From contig NZ_FNAM01000018.1 of the NCBI RefSeq assembly GCF_900101845.1, forward strand, positions 1 through 64,000: DNA of 64,000 nt, read 5' to 3'. Origin of the DNA: Sporomusa acidovorans (GTDB taxonomy: Bacteria > Bacillota > Negativicutes > Sporomusales > Sporomusaceae). Position numbers and translations under genes: made by a program. Positions 38,862-47,432 of the stretch are shown here, in pieces. Each line of letters begins with the position of its first letter. Within the stretch, counting starts at the first letter, position 1. A model generated the notes under the pieces. The model did not search any database. It was not told the origin of the DNA and saw nothing but the letters and a program-made list of their open reading frames with translations.

Positions 38862-40186
38862 GAGGCGGCACCACCTTTTCGAATCGTAATGGCTTGCGGG
38901 GAAACCTGCTTTATTGTCCCGGCTATGCTGGCATGAATCCGGGCCCCCAATGCTTTATCAGGCATTTCGGCGATTAATTGGCCTACCTCAACTTTGTCTC
39001 CCTCTTTGACTACAGCCACAGCCGGCGCCCCGCTATGCTGGCGCAAGGGAATGGAAACACGTTCCGGTTGATAAATTTTCTGCTGCAAGGGGGCTGCCGG
39101 CGGATACCACGACCGCAGATTAAGACGTGAAACTAACCGGGCGGAGGGAATGAGTCGGTGTTCAGCCATGGGGTCAATCTGCCCTAAACTTCCCTGATAG
39201 CGAATATTACGCGACCGGAACTCTCCTTTCAGCGCGCTGTTTACCCGCATGGGCGAAATTCCTACCGGACAGGAATAGGCTTCGCAGACACCACATTCAC
39301 AGCAGGTTAAGGCGCTTTGCAGCAATTGCGGATTGCCTATGGCATTATGGTTGACTGAGCGCACAATAAGATGGGGCGCCAGTTCATGCCCAATGATATG
39401 GCGCGGGCAAAGCTCAGTACAATAACAACACTGCTCACATACCGTCTTAGCTATCCGCAAAACAGACTGGACAGACTGTTGCTTGCGCCTGATAAGCAGA
39501 TGATCTGCCGGCAAAACGATAAGGCCGCCGGTTGTTTTGGTAATAGGGCTGGATAAGTCTGCCACCAGCTTCCCCATCATCGGGCCGCCGTCAATATAAG
39601 CCGGCTTTTCGCAGGTGACGCCGCCGGCCAAAGCGATCACTTCCGCCATGGAAGTGCCAATGGGTACGGTAGCCGTCATCGGTGATTTAACGGCGCCGGT
39701 TACTGTCAGCGTTCTGGTCACAACGGCTTCGCCATTCATGGCTTTAGCGACATTAAGCAAGGTCTGCACATTATTTACAACAACGCCGATTTGAATTGGA
39801 ATACCGCCGGGCGGCACCCGCCGCCCCGTTGTCAGCCAGATAGCCATAACTTCATCACCCGCCGGATAAATATCCCGCAAAAATTCAAGCCGGACCTGGC
39901 GCGGCAATAGTGGCTGCAATGCTTTAACGGCTGCCTGGTATTTAGCCTTCAGGGCAATAATGCCTTCCTTGGCGCCTGTGGCTTGCATCGCATACCGCAG
40001 TCCCTGCAGTACTTGCTCCGGATAACAGGCCGCCAACTGCTGGTCTGTTTTGAGCATCGGCTCACATTCCGCGCCATTTACCACAAAAACATCCGCTTGC
40101 GCCGCCAATTTAACGTGGGTAGGAAACCCGGCACCGCCTGCCCCCACTACCCCCGCCGCTTGTACTTTCGCAATAATATCATTCAT
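38858..40186 (-). CDS. pduS: PduS/RnfC-like NADH dehydrogenase of the BMC
   Basis: A 442-residue flavin and Fe-S protein. VGAGGAGFPTHVKL at the start and the NADH/FMN-type region (~1-220), two 4Fe-4S motifs (CEQCCYCTELCP and CCECGVCEAYSCP) and a C-terminal SLBB-like stretch are visible. Together with PduT it can re-oxidise NADH or reductant made inside the BMC. The start ATG 40186 is chosen; a longer frame to 40381 overlaps eutN and is unlikely. It overlaps eutN by 8 bases. Confidence 0.93.
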   Translation of the reverse strand: MNDIIAKVQAAGVVGAGGAGFPTHVKLAAQADVFVVNGAECEPMLKTDQQLAACYPEQVLQGLRYAMQATGAKEGIIALKAKYQAAVKALQPLLPRQVRLEFLRDIYPAGDEVMAIWLTTGRRVPPGGIPIQIGVVVNNVQTLLNVAKAMNGEAVVTRTLTVTGAVKSPMTATVPIGTSMAEVIALAGGVTCEKPAYIDGGPMMGKLVADLSSPITKTTGGLIVLPADHLLIRRKQQSVQSVLRIAKTVCEQCCYCTELCPRHIIGHELAPHLIVRSVNHNAIGNPQLLQSALTCCECGVCEAYSCPVGISPMRVNSALKGEFRSRNIRYQGSLGQIDPMAEHRLIPSARLVSRLNLRSWYPPAAPLQQKIYQPERVSIPLRQHSGAPAVAVVKEGDKVEVGQLIAEMPDKALGARIHASIAGTIKQVSPQAITIRKGGAAS

Positions 40187-40493
40187 AGCGTTCGCCACTT
40201 CCAGACTCAAATGTTTCTTTATCAATAATCCCGACGACCATGGCATCAATAGGTATGTGCGTATCGGCCAGGCTTTGCCGGGCTGAAGACCCGCCGGCAA
40301 CCATGACAATTTCACTTTCGCCGGCACCGATTTTATCGCCAACCACCAGCGTATCACCCCGGGATTCCAGATACACGCCACCGGCTTCCTGATAGTTTAT
40401 CGCTACCGGCTGTACAACCAAAAATTTCAGTCCGCGCAGGGACTCTTCCTTGCGTGTTGCCCAGACATTTCCAATCACACGAGCAATAATCAT
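40179..40493 (-). CDS. eutN: BMC vertex protein EutN/CcmL
   Basis: A 104-residue BMC-P pentamer protein that caps shell vertices: MIIARVIGNVWATRKEESLRGLKFLVVQP, the GAGESEIVMVAGGSSARQS loop and VVGIIDKET are diagnostic. Start ATG 40493 is next to an AAGGGG ribosome site. Confidence 0.96.
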   Translation of the reverse strand: MIIARVIGNVWATRKEESLRGLKFLVVQPVAINYQEAGGVYLESRGDTLVVGDKIGAGESEIVMVAGGSSARQSLADTHIPIDAMVVGIIDKETFESGSGERYE

Positions 40494-41248
40494 AAGCAAC
40501 GCACCCCTTCCCTGTAGACTTCTATTTTCTGCTGCTTCAACACATCGATGGCAACCGGCGTAATAATTGTTGACTTAGCAACCTGCAATATCCCGTTAGG
40601 CGGCAGTTGTGCGGCTTCTTTCGCCGCTAACAATTTTTTATCGTATTTCAGTTCAGAACGTGCCTGCTGCCCGTATGTCTCCTCAACACTCCGGCGGGGC
40701 TCATTCATCCCGCTTGCGGCCAGAGCTGGCCGGCAATCCGTAAAATAATCATCTGCAATCATAACACCGAAACCAGCCGCCTGGCGGACATAATTTGCAA
40801 ACAGTTGCCGGTATGGCTCCGGCGTTTTTGCCGTAAAACGCCAATTCACCCGCCCGATTTCCACCGGGATTCCGGCAATAATTCCCTGAGAAACAAACCC
40901 GGTTAGCCAGTCAGTGCAAACGCCTAACGCAATTTGTGCTAACTGGTCTTGGGAACATACCGGTATATGCAGGCGCTGCCAATGCGAATGCTGCCATGCT
41001 TGTTTGCAGTCAATCTGTTTTAATTCATACGGAAGTTCTAGCTGGCTTTCAGCGCAAATACCCAGCTCGTAATCCTGCTGATAACGTGCTGTCAAGGCAG
41101 CCAAATGGCAAATATCTTCCTGGCTGTTCAGCAAAATCAGACAACCCGGTTTGGCAACCTGACTTACGTTTGTGCTATTTAGCAGAGGTTGCAGTTCCGG
41201 CGAAGATAATATTCTGATTATTACCTGCTTTAACAAGTCTTCGTTCAT
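40490..41248 (-). CDS. Eut-operon associated protein with encapsulation-like N-terminus
   Basis: A 252-residue protein resembling the ethanolamine-operon protein family TIGR02536 by position and length; assignment by eye is tentative. The N-terminal helix MNEDLLKQVIIRILSSPEL has the amphipathic pattern of BMC encapsulation peptides. It lies 3 bases downstream of the eutT-pduL fusion and overlaps eutN by 4 bases. No catalytic motif was recognised. Confidence 0.6.
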   Translation of the reverse strand: MNEDLLKQVIIRILSSPELQPLLNSTNVSQVAKPGCLILLNSQEDICHLAALTARYQQDYELGICAESQLELPYELKQIDCKQAWQHSHWQRLHIPVCSQDQLAQIALGVCTDWLTGFVSQGIIAGIPVEIGRVNWRFTAKTPEPYRQLFANYVRQAAGFGVMIADDYFTDCRPALAASGMNEPRRSVEETYGQQARSELKYDKKLLAAKEAAQLPPNGILQVAKSTIITPVAIDVLKQQKIEVYREGVRCL

Positions 41249-41251
41249 GAA

Positions 41252-42550
41252 TTACACCTCCAAAATAACACATTGGGTATCCGGTTTTACCAATGCGGCA
41301 TTGGCTTCATCGGTATCCAGATGCAACTCTCCCTTGAAATGGGGACTAACCCTGACAAGGACATCCTGAAATATGGCAGACCGCTCACTCTCAACGGTTG
41401 CGTTTACTCTTTGCCCGTCTTTAATATTCCAGGCCTCGGCCTGATCAGGGTGCAGATGAATGTGCCGCGCTGCAACAATAACTCCCTGCGCTAATTCAAT
41501 GCTGCCGGCCGGCCCGGTCAGCGTTATGCCGCTTGTTCCCTCAATCTGCCCGGAGTCACGCACAGCAGGCCGTATCCCTAATGTAAAGCAATCGGTAACA
41601 CTGACTTCAACCTGCGTGTCAGGGCGGACCGGCCCTAAAATTCGAACATTTTCAATCCTGCCTTTAGGACCTGCCAGCATAACGCTTTCCTGCGCGGCAA
41701 ATTGACCAGGCTGGGATAAATCCTTTTGTTTATGCAGCAAATACCCGGTTCCGAAAAGTTTTTCAAGGTGGGCTTGCGATAAGTGGACATGCCGGTTGGA
41801 TATGCCGATTGGCAATTGTTTACTTTTCAGTTGTTCACGCCGCCGTTTGCAGCCAAGAACATAAAACAGACTGGACAGCCTGTTTAAGATGAGAATAATA
41901 TCAGACCGGCTGCAAGTACCGTCCTCGGCAGTAAATGCGCGATTAGCAGAAAGTTCCACTTCCCGGATTTTGGACCGTAAACTGTTTAACCTGGCAATAA
42001 GCCACCCATCCTGATAGCTCATTGCCGTATGCGGCGTACCAAAATATTTTTGCGGATAATGGGACATATCCCGAATTTGTTCTGCCGTCCACCCCAGCAC
42101 AGTGCCAAACGCAATGCCCTCCTGTTTAACTTCTGCAGCCATAACCTTTTGCGCCAGCAACGCAACCTCTTCTAATTGAGCGGCTAGTTTCGTTTCGCCG
42201 GCCTTCACCAACAGCGTTTGCGTTTCTACCAAATCGCACGCAAACTGATCAAGCTGGCCTCGCCAGGCAATGACCGGGTGGGTTTTAAAAATCAGTTGCT
42301 TGCCCCGCAAATGGGTCATATGCTCCGGTTTAGGCTCTTCCTCCTGAGGAAAACGTGGTGTTTGCCCGGCCACAGGTGGCATTTCCCACTTTGCTTTGCC
42401 ATCTGGTACTTTGTCATATTGAATCTGTATTCCCTGGGAACGTAGAAAATCCCGTGCCGAAGGTGTAACAATACTTCCCTGGGGAATCGTCATTGTAGCG
42501 GACTTTATCTTATTCCAGTTGGCCCGTAACTCATGTTCTGAAATAATCAA
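41252..42550 (-). CDS. EutT-PduL fusion: cobalamin adenosyltransferase plus phosphotransacylase
   Basis: A 432-residue two-domain protein. Residues ~1-230 match EutT (SARDFLRSQGIQI, THLRGKQLIFKTHP, SKIREVEL, NRLSSLFYVLG), but the Cys-Cys metal motif of E. coli EutT is absent. Residues ~240-432 are PduL: HVHL and RHIHL zinc motifs, GPARPDTQ-like GPVRPDTQVEVS, and HLDTDEANA. It would make both adenosylcobalamin for the EutBC lyase and acetyl phosphate from acetyl-CoA. The N-terminal domain replaces PduL's usual encapsulation peptide. Confidence 0.9.
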   Translation of the reverse strand: MIISEHELRANWNKIKSATMTIPQGSIVTPSARDFLRSQGIQIQYDKVPDGKAKWEMPPVAGQTPRFPQEEEPKPEHMTHLRGKQLIFKTHPVIAWRGQLDQFACDLVETQTLLVKAGETKLAAQLEEVALLAQKVMAAEVKQEGIAFGTVLGWTAEQIRDMSHYPQKYFGTPHTAMSYQDGWLIARLNSLRSKIREVELSANRAFTAEDGTCSRSDIILILNRLSSLFYVLGCKRRREQLKSKQLPIGISNRHVHLSQAHLEKLFGTGYLLHKQKDLSQPGQFAAQESVMLAGPKGRIENVRILGPVRPDTQVEVSVTDCFTLGIRPAVRDSGQIEGTSGITLTGPAGSIELAQGVIVAARHIHLHPDQAEAWNIKDGQRVNATVESERSAIFQDVLVRVSPHFKGELHLDTDEANAALVKPDTQCVILEV

Positions 42551-42595
42551 AGTACATCACCTCTCCGCTGTTTTCATGCTTTGGCCAAGAGGCGG

Positions 42596-42907
42596 CTATT
42601 GATTGCCGTAGGCTTTATTATCACCAACAGGCAAAATGTATTCCACACTGGTGTGCGGACGCGGTATTACATGCACACTGACCATTTCGCCGACACGTTC
42701 GGCAGCCGCCGCCCCCGCATCCACGGCTGCCTTGACGGCCCCGACATCACCGCGTACCATAACAGCCACATAGCCGCCGGTTACATGCTCTTTACCGCAT
42801 AAGGTTACATTGGCGGCCTTTAGCATTTGGTCTGCGGCCTCGATGGACGGAATCAACCCTTTGGTCTCAATCATTCCCAGAGCAACTACATTACGGACTT
42901 CTCCCAT
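42596..42907 (-). CDS. eutM: BMC-H shell protein (EutM/PduA type)
   Basis: A 103-residue hexameric shell protein with the canonical [33 protein letters not shown] and [10 protein letters not shown] stretches. It ends in UAG, and a 12-codon in-frame extension follows. Second of two EutM-like genes; this one lacks the charged tail of the other. Confidence 0.95.
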   Translation of the reverse strand: MGEVRNVVALGMIETKGLIPSIEAADQMLKAANVTLCGKEHVTGGYVAVMVRGDVGAVKAAVDAGAAAAERVGEMVSVHVIPRPHTSVEYILPVGDNKAYGNQ

Positions 42908-42949
42908 TTGCTTCTCCTCCTCCTATTTTCCTATTCATGGGCTTTATCA

Positions 42950-44425
42950 TCATTTTTCTTTCGTCTCAAAGAGCAGGGTCTTAATGACAACCGGAACAAC
43001 TCGCCCGCCCATCACGGGCTTGCCGATATCAATATAATCCGAGCTGCCTACGGCAAGCTGATCAATGCAGATTAACTCCAATGGTTTTGTGTAGAGGGCG
43101 GCAATCGACTGTCCCAGTATTTTCCCGCAATCTTTTTCTAAAATTATAATAAGGATGTTGGTGCGGACCAGGTATTCCGCCATTCCCGAAAGGACTCCCC
43201 GGGCAAGGATCTGTATATCGTCAAAGGTTGGCGTTTCCGGCCCCTTCATGGCCAGGGCAATGAGCTGATCATCGTTGTCTGCCGTTATGATATTCATTGT
43301 CTTTCTTACCAACGCCGCAATCTCCGGCGCTGTTGCCGGCAACCCGTGAATACAGCCGGTAAACGGCAGGGCTACCAAAACATTGCGCAGTGGTAAGGTT
43401 CTTTCTGCAACATGAATGGTACTGCCGCTTAGGTTGACTGATTGCGTGCCTGTGCCGATGACCGTAGCCCTTACTGTTTCCAACGGTTTTACCGGTTCAA
43501 AGCCCGCCGCCAGCAAAGCCTCCTTGAGTTTCCATCCCAGCAGTGGACCAAAATCGCCAAAACAGCTTACTTCCGCTAGCGAACAGGGTGGCTGCTCCGC
43601 ATAGACGTAGTCTGCCACACCGCCGGATATCATCACCTTGGTTACCGGATAGTCCAGCGAAAGCGATGGTGTCATCAGCAGTTGACGGGTTAAGTCAGAG
43701 AGAACTTTTGCTTGCAGCACCTCCACAACGGAGTGTGCCATAGCGGCAGCGACTTCTGTAAGAACAGACAGGCTGATTTTTTCACCAGCTTGGATTGTCC
43801 GCCGCAGTGACTTCAATACCGCCTGCGCGGGGCCAGCAATATAAGTAACCCGCTGCCTGTCTGGTTCAATTTCAATCAGATGGCCCCCGACATTCAGGCA
43901 AGCCGTATCAATCGCCTGGCCTTCATGGAATACGGCATAATTGGCGGTTCCCCCGCCGACATCAATATTCACAATAATTTGATGTTTCTCCTGGGAAAAG
44001 GCAGCCGCCCCGGAGCCTTTGCCCGCATATACAGCTTCAAGGTTGGGACCCGCAGTAGCAACAACGAAATCCCCGGCAAAGTTTGCCAAAGCCTCTAGAA
44101 TAGCTTTGGCATTTTCTTTTTTGGCTGTCTCGCCGGTAATAATCACCGCTCCTGTATCAATATCGCGCGCAGTAACTCCCGCCTGGCGGTATTCACTTTC
44201 TACAATCCGTGAGATTTCCACGGCGTTCACTAAATGATGATTTAACAACGGCGTAAAATAAATTTGACTGCGGTAAATTACTTCTTTACCTGTAATTTCA
44301 ACCCGGGGAATAAGAGCAGCAGATGCCGTATTTTCAAGTGTAAGACGACTGATAACAAGTTGCGTAGTCGTTGTGCCGATGTCAATTCCCACACTAGTCA
44401 TCGTTTGCACTGCCGGGTCGCTCAT
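42950..44425 (-). CDS. eutA: Ethanolamine ammonia-lyase reactivase EutA
   Basis: A 491-residue actin/Hsp70-fold ATPase that exchanges inactive cobalamin in the lyase. Phosphate loops VGIDIGTTTTQLVIS and VNIDVGGGTANYAVF, and GGVADYVYA, are typical of EutA. It follows directly on eutC in gene order, 27 bases apart. Confidence 0.95.
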   Translation of the reverse strand: MSDPAVQTMTSVGIDIGTTTTQLVISRLTLENTASAALIPRVEITGKEVIYRSQIYFTPLLNHHLVNAVEISRIVESEYRQAGVTARDIDTGAVIITGETAKKENAKAILEALANFAGDFVVATAGPNLEAVYAGKGSGAAAFSQEKHQIIVNIDVGGGTANYAVFHEGQAIDTACLNVGGHLIEIEPDRQRVTYIAGPAQAVLKSLRRTIQAGEKISLSVLTEVAAAMAHSVVEVLQAKVLSDLTRQLLMTPSLSLDYPVTKVMISGGVADYVYAEQPPCSLAEVSCFGDFGPLLGWKLKEALLAAGFEPVKPLETVRATVIGTGTQSVNLSGSTIHVAERTLPLRNVLVALPFTGCIHGLPATAPEIAALVRKTMNIITADNDDQLIALAMKGPETPTFDDIQILARGVLSGMAEYLVRTNILIIILEKDCGKILGQSIAALYTKPLELICIDQLAVGSSDYIDIGKPVMGGRVVPVVIKTLLFETKEK

Positions 44426-44452
44426 CTCTACTCACCTCAAATGATTAGCTCC

Positions 44453-45346
44453 TTACTTAAACCTAACCCCGCTTGCCTTTGCGGACAAAATTTGCCTTAT
44501 CAGGTCGACAAGATGGGCACCCGCTTCCGCCGGCGGTATTCCTCCCTTGTATATATTGGATACCACATTACGGTCGGCTTCCACCGTCTTCTCATTGGGC
44601 CGGTAAATGATATAGGCACTCAGGCTTTCCGCTGTTCCCAGACCCGGCCTTTCACCAATCAGCGATATGACCAGTTCCGCATTCAGCAGCTGCCCCACTT
44701 CGTCCTGTACTCCTACCCGGCCGTGTTTTATGAAAAAGGGCGTGCCTACTTTTATGCCGTTTGCTTTTAGTCCCTGTTGCAGTGCCGGCAAAATATCGGG
44801 TACATTGGCTTCAATCGCCGTCGAACTCAGACCATCGACGATGAGAATTTGCACTTGCATATCTTTTTCACACTTTTGCCGTATGGTCTGCACCGCCTCG
44901 TCGCTAAGCCGGCGGCCTAAATCAGGCCGGGTAAGAAACTGTTCTTTGTTTTCAGCCGCACTTTGCACGGAAAATAGGTTTGTCCGCTGCAAAAAATCTT
45001 CCGATACCTCCACAAATACGGCATCCTGCGCTACGGCGTGGTCGGCAAGCAGTTTTAACCAGGATGCGGTTTTCGGCCTCGCTCCCGCCCTGCCTATGCC
45101 GATACGAGCCGTTGTTGCCTTTTTCATGGCTTTTATGGCAGCAAGATTCACCGGGTGTTCTACTAAAATCTCATCGGCCGCTATCAGGCTGACCATTTTT
45201 TCCGTGAACGCCCCAACTGCCGGCCTAGCCGCCTGTACAGCCGACATGGCATGTTCTGTTACTGCTTTTTTATTTCCCCCGTTTTTCCCCAATTCGTTCA
45301 GTACTTCCTGAATAATTTTTTCTAATTCGCTGGCTGCCACCGCCAT
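44453..45346 (-). CDS. eutC: Ethanolamine ammonia-lyase small subunit
   Basis: A 297-residue subunit that binds adenosylcobalamin with EutB. The N-terminal helix SELEKIIQEVLNELGK is an encapsulation-type peptide. SLIGERPGLGTAESLSAYIIYRP and SNIYKGGIPPAEAGAHL are diagnostic. Start ATG 45346 has GAGGTG 6 bases upstream; the GTG at 45355 is overlapped by it. Confidence 0.95.
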   Translation of the reverse strand: MAVAASELEKIIQEVLNELGKNGGNKKAVTEHAMSAVQAARPAVGAFTEKMVSLIAADEILVEHPVNLAAIKAMKKATTARIGIGRAGARPKTASWLKLLADHAVAQDAVFVEVSEDFLQRTNLFSVQSAAENKEQFLTRPDLGRRLSDEAVQTIRQKCEKDMQVQILIVDGLSSTAIEANVPDILPALQQGLKANGIKVGTPFFIKHGRVGVQDEVGQLLNAELVISLIGERPGLGTAESLSAYIIYRPNEKTVEADRNVVSNIYKGGIPPAEAGAHLVDLIRQILSAKASGVRFK

Positions 45347-45362
45347 TTTCCTCACCTCACGC

Positions 45363-46727
45363 TTATTTAGTAAAAATGGATGGGTCGCCGGCTCGTTCGG
45401 TTAGGCGGCCATCTGCCATGATTCCCAGCTTCTCCAGCCATTTTTCGAATTCCGGCAGGGGGCGCAGCCCCAAAATTTCGCGGGTTGCCGCATCATCGTG
45501 AAAACTGGTATCCTGATAGCTTAGCATAATGTCATCACCGCCAGGTACACCCATAAAGTAATTGGCGCCTGCCATCGCACATAACAATGTGCCGATCTCC
45601 TGATCATTCTGGTCTGCTTTCATATGATTGGTATAGCAGGGCGCTATTCCCATCGGCAAACCGTGCAGTTTACCCATAAACAAATCCTCCAGGTCTGCCC
45701 GGATTACTTCCCGTCCTGAATAGATGGTCTCCGGTCCGATAAAACCGGAAACATTGTTGAGCATAAAGGGCTGGTAATAGCGGCCAAACCCGTAGGTTCG
45801 GGCTTCCAGCGTCATCATATCCACGCCGTTATGCGCGTCAAGGGATACTTCCGATCCCTGGCCTGTCTCAAAATACATAAGGTTTGGCCCGGTGGCTGTG
45901 CCTTTTGTCTTCACAAGGGCAAACGCTTCCTCCAGCAGGGCTTTACTGATGCCAAAAGCCTCATTCGCCTTCTGGGTACCGGCGATACTCTGGAATACAA
46001 GGTCTACCGGCGCTCCTTTTTCCAATACTTTCATCTGCGTGCTGACATGCGCCAGTACACAGTTTTGGGTCGGAATTTCCCATTCGATCATGAATTTTTT
46101 TACGGCTTCCAGTAACCGGGCTACTGTCTCTACATTATCTTCCACCGGATTGATGCCGATCACCGCATCCCCTGCGCCATAGGACAGGCCTTCTTTGATA
46201 GAGGCCATGACGCCTTCGACACTATCGGTCGGATGATTGGGCTGATTGCGAAATGCCAGGGTCCCCGGCCGGCCGATGGTGGTATTGCAACAGGCTTCAT
46301 GGCGCATCTTATGGGCACCGTAAACCAAATCCATGCTGGACATGAGTTTGGCGGTCGCCGCAATCATCTCGCTGGTCAGTCCGCGGCTGATCCGGGAAAG
46401 ATCATTGCCTGTGGTCTTATGGCTCAGGATATATTCCCGCAGCTCACCCACTGTCCAGGATTTTATTTCTTGATAGATTCTGGTATTGAGATGATCATAG
46501 ATTACCTGGGTAACTTCATCTTCTTCATAGGCGATTACCGGATTATTATAGATATCTTCCAAGGTAAGGTTGCTCAGTACCAGTTTGGCGGCAACCCGTT
46601 CTGATGCCGACTCTGCACCAATCCCAACCAGCATGTCGCCGGATTTTTCTTCATTTGCTTTTGCTAAGACTTCTTTCAGTTCTTTAAAGGCAAAAATTTT
46701 ATTGTAGACTTTAGCCTTTAAAATCAT
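45363..46727 (-). CDS. eutB: Ethanolamine ammonia-lyase large subunit
   Basis: A 454-residue catalytic subunit, the same length as enterobacterial EutB. Makes acetaldehyde and ammonia from ethanolamine with adenosylcobalamin. RISRGLTSEMIAATAKLMSS, CNTTIGRPGTLAFRNQPNHP and FETGQGSEVSLDAHNGVD are signature regions. Start ATG 46727 follows GGGGGGAG. The frame stays open upstream through codons in phase with eutQ, interrupted only by the eutQ UAG. Confidence 0.97.
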   Translation of the reverse strand: MILKAKVYNKIFAFKELKEVLAKANEEKSGDMLVGIGAESASERVAAKLVLSNLTLEDIYNNPVIAYEEDEVTQVIYDHLNTRIYQEIKSWTVGELREYILSHKTTGNDLSRISRGLTSEMIAATAKLMSSMDLVYGAHKMRHEACCNTTIGRPGTLAFRNQPNHPTDSVEGVMASIKEGLSYGAGDAVIGINPVEDNVETVARLLEAVKKFMIEWEIPTQNCVLAHVSTQMKVLEKGAPVDLVFQSIAGTQKANEAFGISKALLEEAFALVKTKGTATGPNLMYFETGQGSEVSLDAHNGVDMMTLEARTYGFGRYYQPFMLNNVSGFIGPETIYSGREVIRADLEDLFMGKLHGLPMGIAPCYTNHMKADQNDQEIGTLLCAMAGANYFMGVPGGDDIMLSYQDTSFHDDAATREILGLRPLPEFEKWLEKLGIMADGRLTERAGDPSIFTK

Positions 46728-46751
46728 CTGCTCTCCCCCCAATCTGTCTGC

Positions 46752-47393
46752 CTATTGGCTGCCAAGATCCGCCCAGTTCGCCGGATAGGTAACATAGAAT
46801 ACCTTGCAAAATGTCGGCGAGGAAAAAACCACCTGGCTTCCTTTTGGAATATAGATGATGTCTCCGGCTTTGGCCTCGAACCGTTGTTCTCCCACTTTCA
46901 GAGTGAATTCGCCCTCAATAATATAATCCGCCTCATCATAATGCAGCAGCCAGGGTAGTTCGGCGTGATCAAAAGTCATAAAGCCTGCGCAGAGATTCCC
47001 CTCTCTTGCCGTTACGGCATCAGTGAGGCCGATTTTTTGTCCGGGCGGTGCTGCCGCAAACGGCTGAATGACCACTTGCTCGCCGCGCACATGCACGACC
47101 TGCGGATGCAGGCAGGCCGGTTTGAGAATTTCCCTCAGGATTTGCCGGACCTTTTGTTTCAGTTCCTGTGGCGCATCCGGGTGTATAGCAACGCCGGATG
47201 GCGGCACTGGGCTGACTCCGGTTACCTGCCGTTCAGCCTGCTGAGCTTGTGGTTCACCGTATATAACCGTTAATCCCAATTCTTTAACCAAATCCTGTGC
47301 CGCCGGTGTTAACACACAATTTTTGTCAATAGTAACCTTCTTTCCCTGTTCAACCATTTTACGCAGAGATTCGGCAGATATAAAATGCCGCAT
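46752..47393 (-). CDS. eutQ: EutQ cupin-domain protein (acetate-kinase-like)
   Basis: A ~213-residue protein with an N-terminal helical/regulatory part (TPAAQDLVKELGLTVIY) and a C-terminal cupin (HYDEADYIIEGEFTLKVG, AKAGDIIYIPKGS). EutQ is required for BMC formation and has acetate kinase activity in Salmonella. Start ATG 47393 has GGAGG 8 bases upstream. It ends in UAG, and the following codons run in phase into eutB. Confidence 0.94.
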   Translation of the reverse strand: MRHFISAESLRKMVEQGKKVTIDKNCVLTPAAQDLVKELGLTVIYGEPQAQQAERQVTGVSPVPPSGVAIHPDAPQELKQKVRQILREILKPACLHPQVVHVRGEQVVIQPFAAAPPGQKIGLTDAVTAREGNLCAGFMTFDHAELPWLLHYDEADYIIEGEFTLKVGEQRFEAKAGDIIYIPKGSQVVFSSPTFCKVFYVTYPANWADLGSQ

Positions 47394-47432
47394 GACTCTC
47401 ACCTCCCATGCATGATTAGGAAATTTTTAAAT

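Noticed and set aside
38858-40381. A 507-residue PduS starting at 40381
   Set aside because: The first 65 residues overlap eutN in another frame and lack PduS features; ATG 40186 fits the family start.
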